Assembly (NCBI GenBank): GCA_023433965.1 | Contig: JAEYTQ010000749.1 | Location: forward strand, 1-5,940 | Length of the DNA stretch: 5,940 bases | Direction of reading: 5' to 3' | Source: Pseudomonadota bacterium | GTDB lineage: Bacteria; Pseudomonadota; Alphaproteobacteria; Rhizobiales; Xanthobacteraceae | In this document: piece after piece, positions 5,532 through 5,940 of the stretch | Layout of the letters: each line of letters begins with the position of its first letter | Numbering within the stretch: the first letter of the stretch is position 1 | Position numbers and translations under genes: made by a program | The notes under the pieces: model-generated | Database searches by the model: none | Seen by the model: the letters and a program-made list of their open reading frames with translations, nothing else | Told to the model about the DNA's origin: nothing

Positions 5532-5940
5532 ATGCGAGGCGAAGCTGATCCGGAATTCGCGCCGATTGCCGCGCGCATCCACAGCCATGTCGGCCGGCAG
5601 GGCTTCATGAACCTGGTCGGCGCCGAACTGTCGGAATTGTCGCGCGGCGCCTGCACCATCGCCGTGGAGCGCCGGCCGGAGCTGTTGCAGCAGCACGGCT
5701 TCTTTCATGGCGGGGTGACCGCCTTCCTGGTCGACAACGCCACCACGATCGCGGCCGCCGCCTCACGCGGCCAGCCGGCGCTGACGGCGGAATACAAGCT
5801 CAATCTGTTGTCTCCTGCGGTCGGCGAGAAGCTGATCTGCCGTGCCCGCGTGATCAAGCCCGGCCGCCAGGTCTCGGTGGTCGCAGCCGATGTGTTCTGC
5901 CTGAACGATGGCGTCGAGAAGCACACCGCGACCGCGCTGG
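5532..5940 (+). CDS. PaaI-type hotdog acyl-CoA thioesterase (3' end outside window)
   Basis: The frame opens at ATG 5532 and has no stop before the window end, giving 136 residues of a family usually about 140-160 long, so nearly all of it is present. Hotdog thioesterases of this group hydrolyse acyl- or phenylacetyl-type CoA esters to free acid and CoA in the cytoplasm. The motif HGFFHGGVTAFLVDNATT (55-72) is the hotdog helix signature, with His59-Gly60-Gly61 and Asp68 as the likely active-site residues. Strands such as LTAEYKLNLLSPA (84-96) and the segment around KPGRQVSVVAADVF (109-122) follow in family order. GGAG (5521-5524) is seven bases before the ATG, right after the tetR stop, which supports translation from a shared transcript. 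Substrate cannot be told; no other paa genes are in the window, so paaI is not assigned. Confidence 0.92.
   Translation, partial: MRGEADPEFAPIAARIHSHVGRQGFMNLVGAELSELSRGACTIAVERRPELLQQHGFFHGGVTAFLVDNATTIAAAASRGQPALTAEYKLNLLSPAVGEKLICRARVIKPGRQVSVVAADVFCLNDGVEKHTATAL

Overview
The window is high-GC DNA with strong G/C preference at third codon positions. The protein sequences (an alphaproteobacterial-type DnaB, a CfaA-like cyclopropane synthase, a c-heme protein with a Pro/Ala-rich tail) suggest a Rhizobiales bacterium, most likely Bradyrhizobium or a close relative such as Rhodopseudomonas. That placement rests on protein appearance and remembered gene order, not on a database search. It looks like ordinary chromosome. 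I see no insertion sequence, integrase, CRISPR array, tRNA or rRNA.

Left part (1-2077, minus strand): the first codons of a gene that gene order suggests is alanine racemase (alr) lie downstream of a complete replicative helicase gene, dnaB. Upstream of dnaB is a stretch of about 290 bases with no convincing gene, then an easily missed 39-codon ORF (1958-2077) for a small one-helix membrane protein. A near-perfect CRP-type palindrome (2110-2127) lies just upstream of that ORF. On its other side a weaker 68-codon plus-strand ORF begins at 2216.

Middle (2427-3677, minus strand): a complete cyclopropane-fatty-acyl-phospholipid synthase gene with all catalytic residues visible. The best-supported start is an internal ATG with a well-spaced Shine-Dalgarno, giving 416 residues. 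The gene faces the 68-codon ORF tail to tail, four bases apart.

Right part (3948-5940, plus strand): an exported protein with one CxxCH heme motif and a long disordered tail, divergent from cfa. It is followed by a strong hairpin terminator, then a tight pair: a TetR-family regulator with a palindromic operator candidate inside its promoter, and, 11 bases on, a PaaI-type hotdog thioesterase cut by the window end. The pair looks like a self-regulated operon for acyl-CoA turnover. No single new system is evident. The most interesting items are the CRP-like site with its small membrane protein, the tailed c-heme protein, and the TetR operator architecture.
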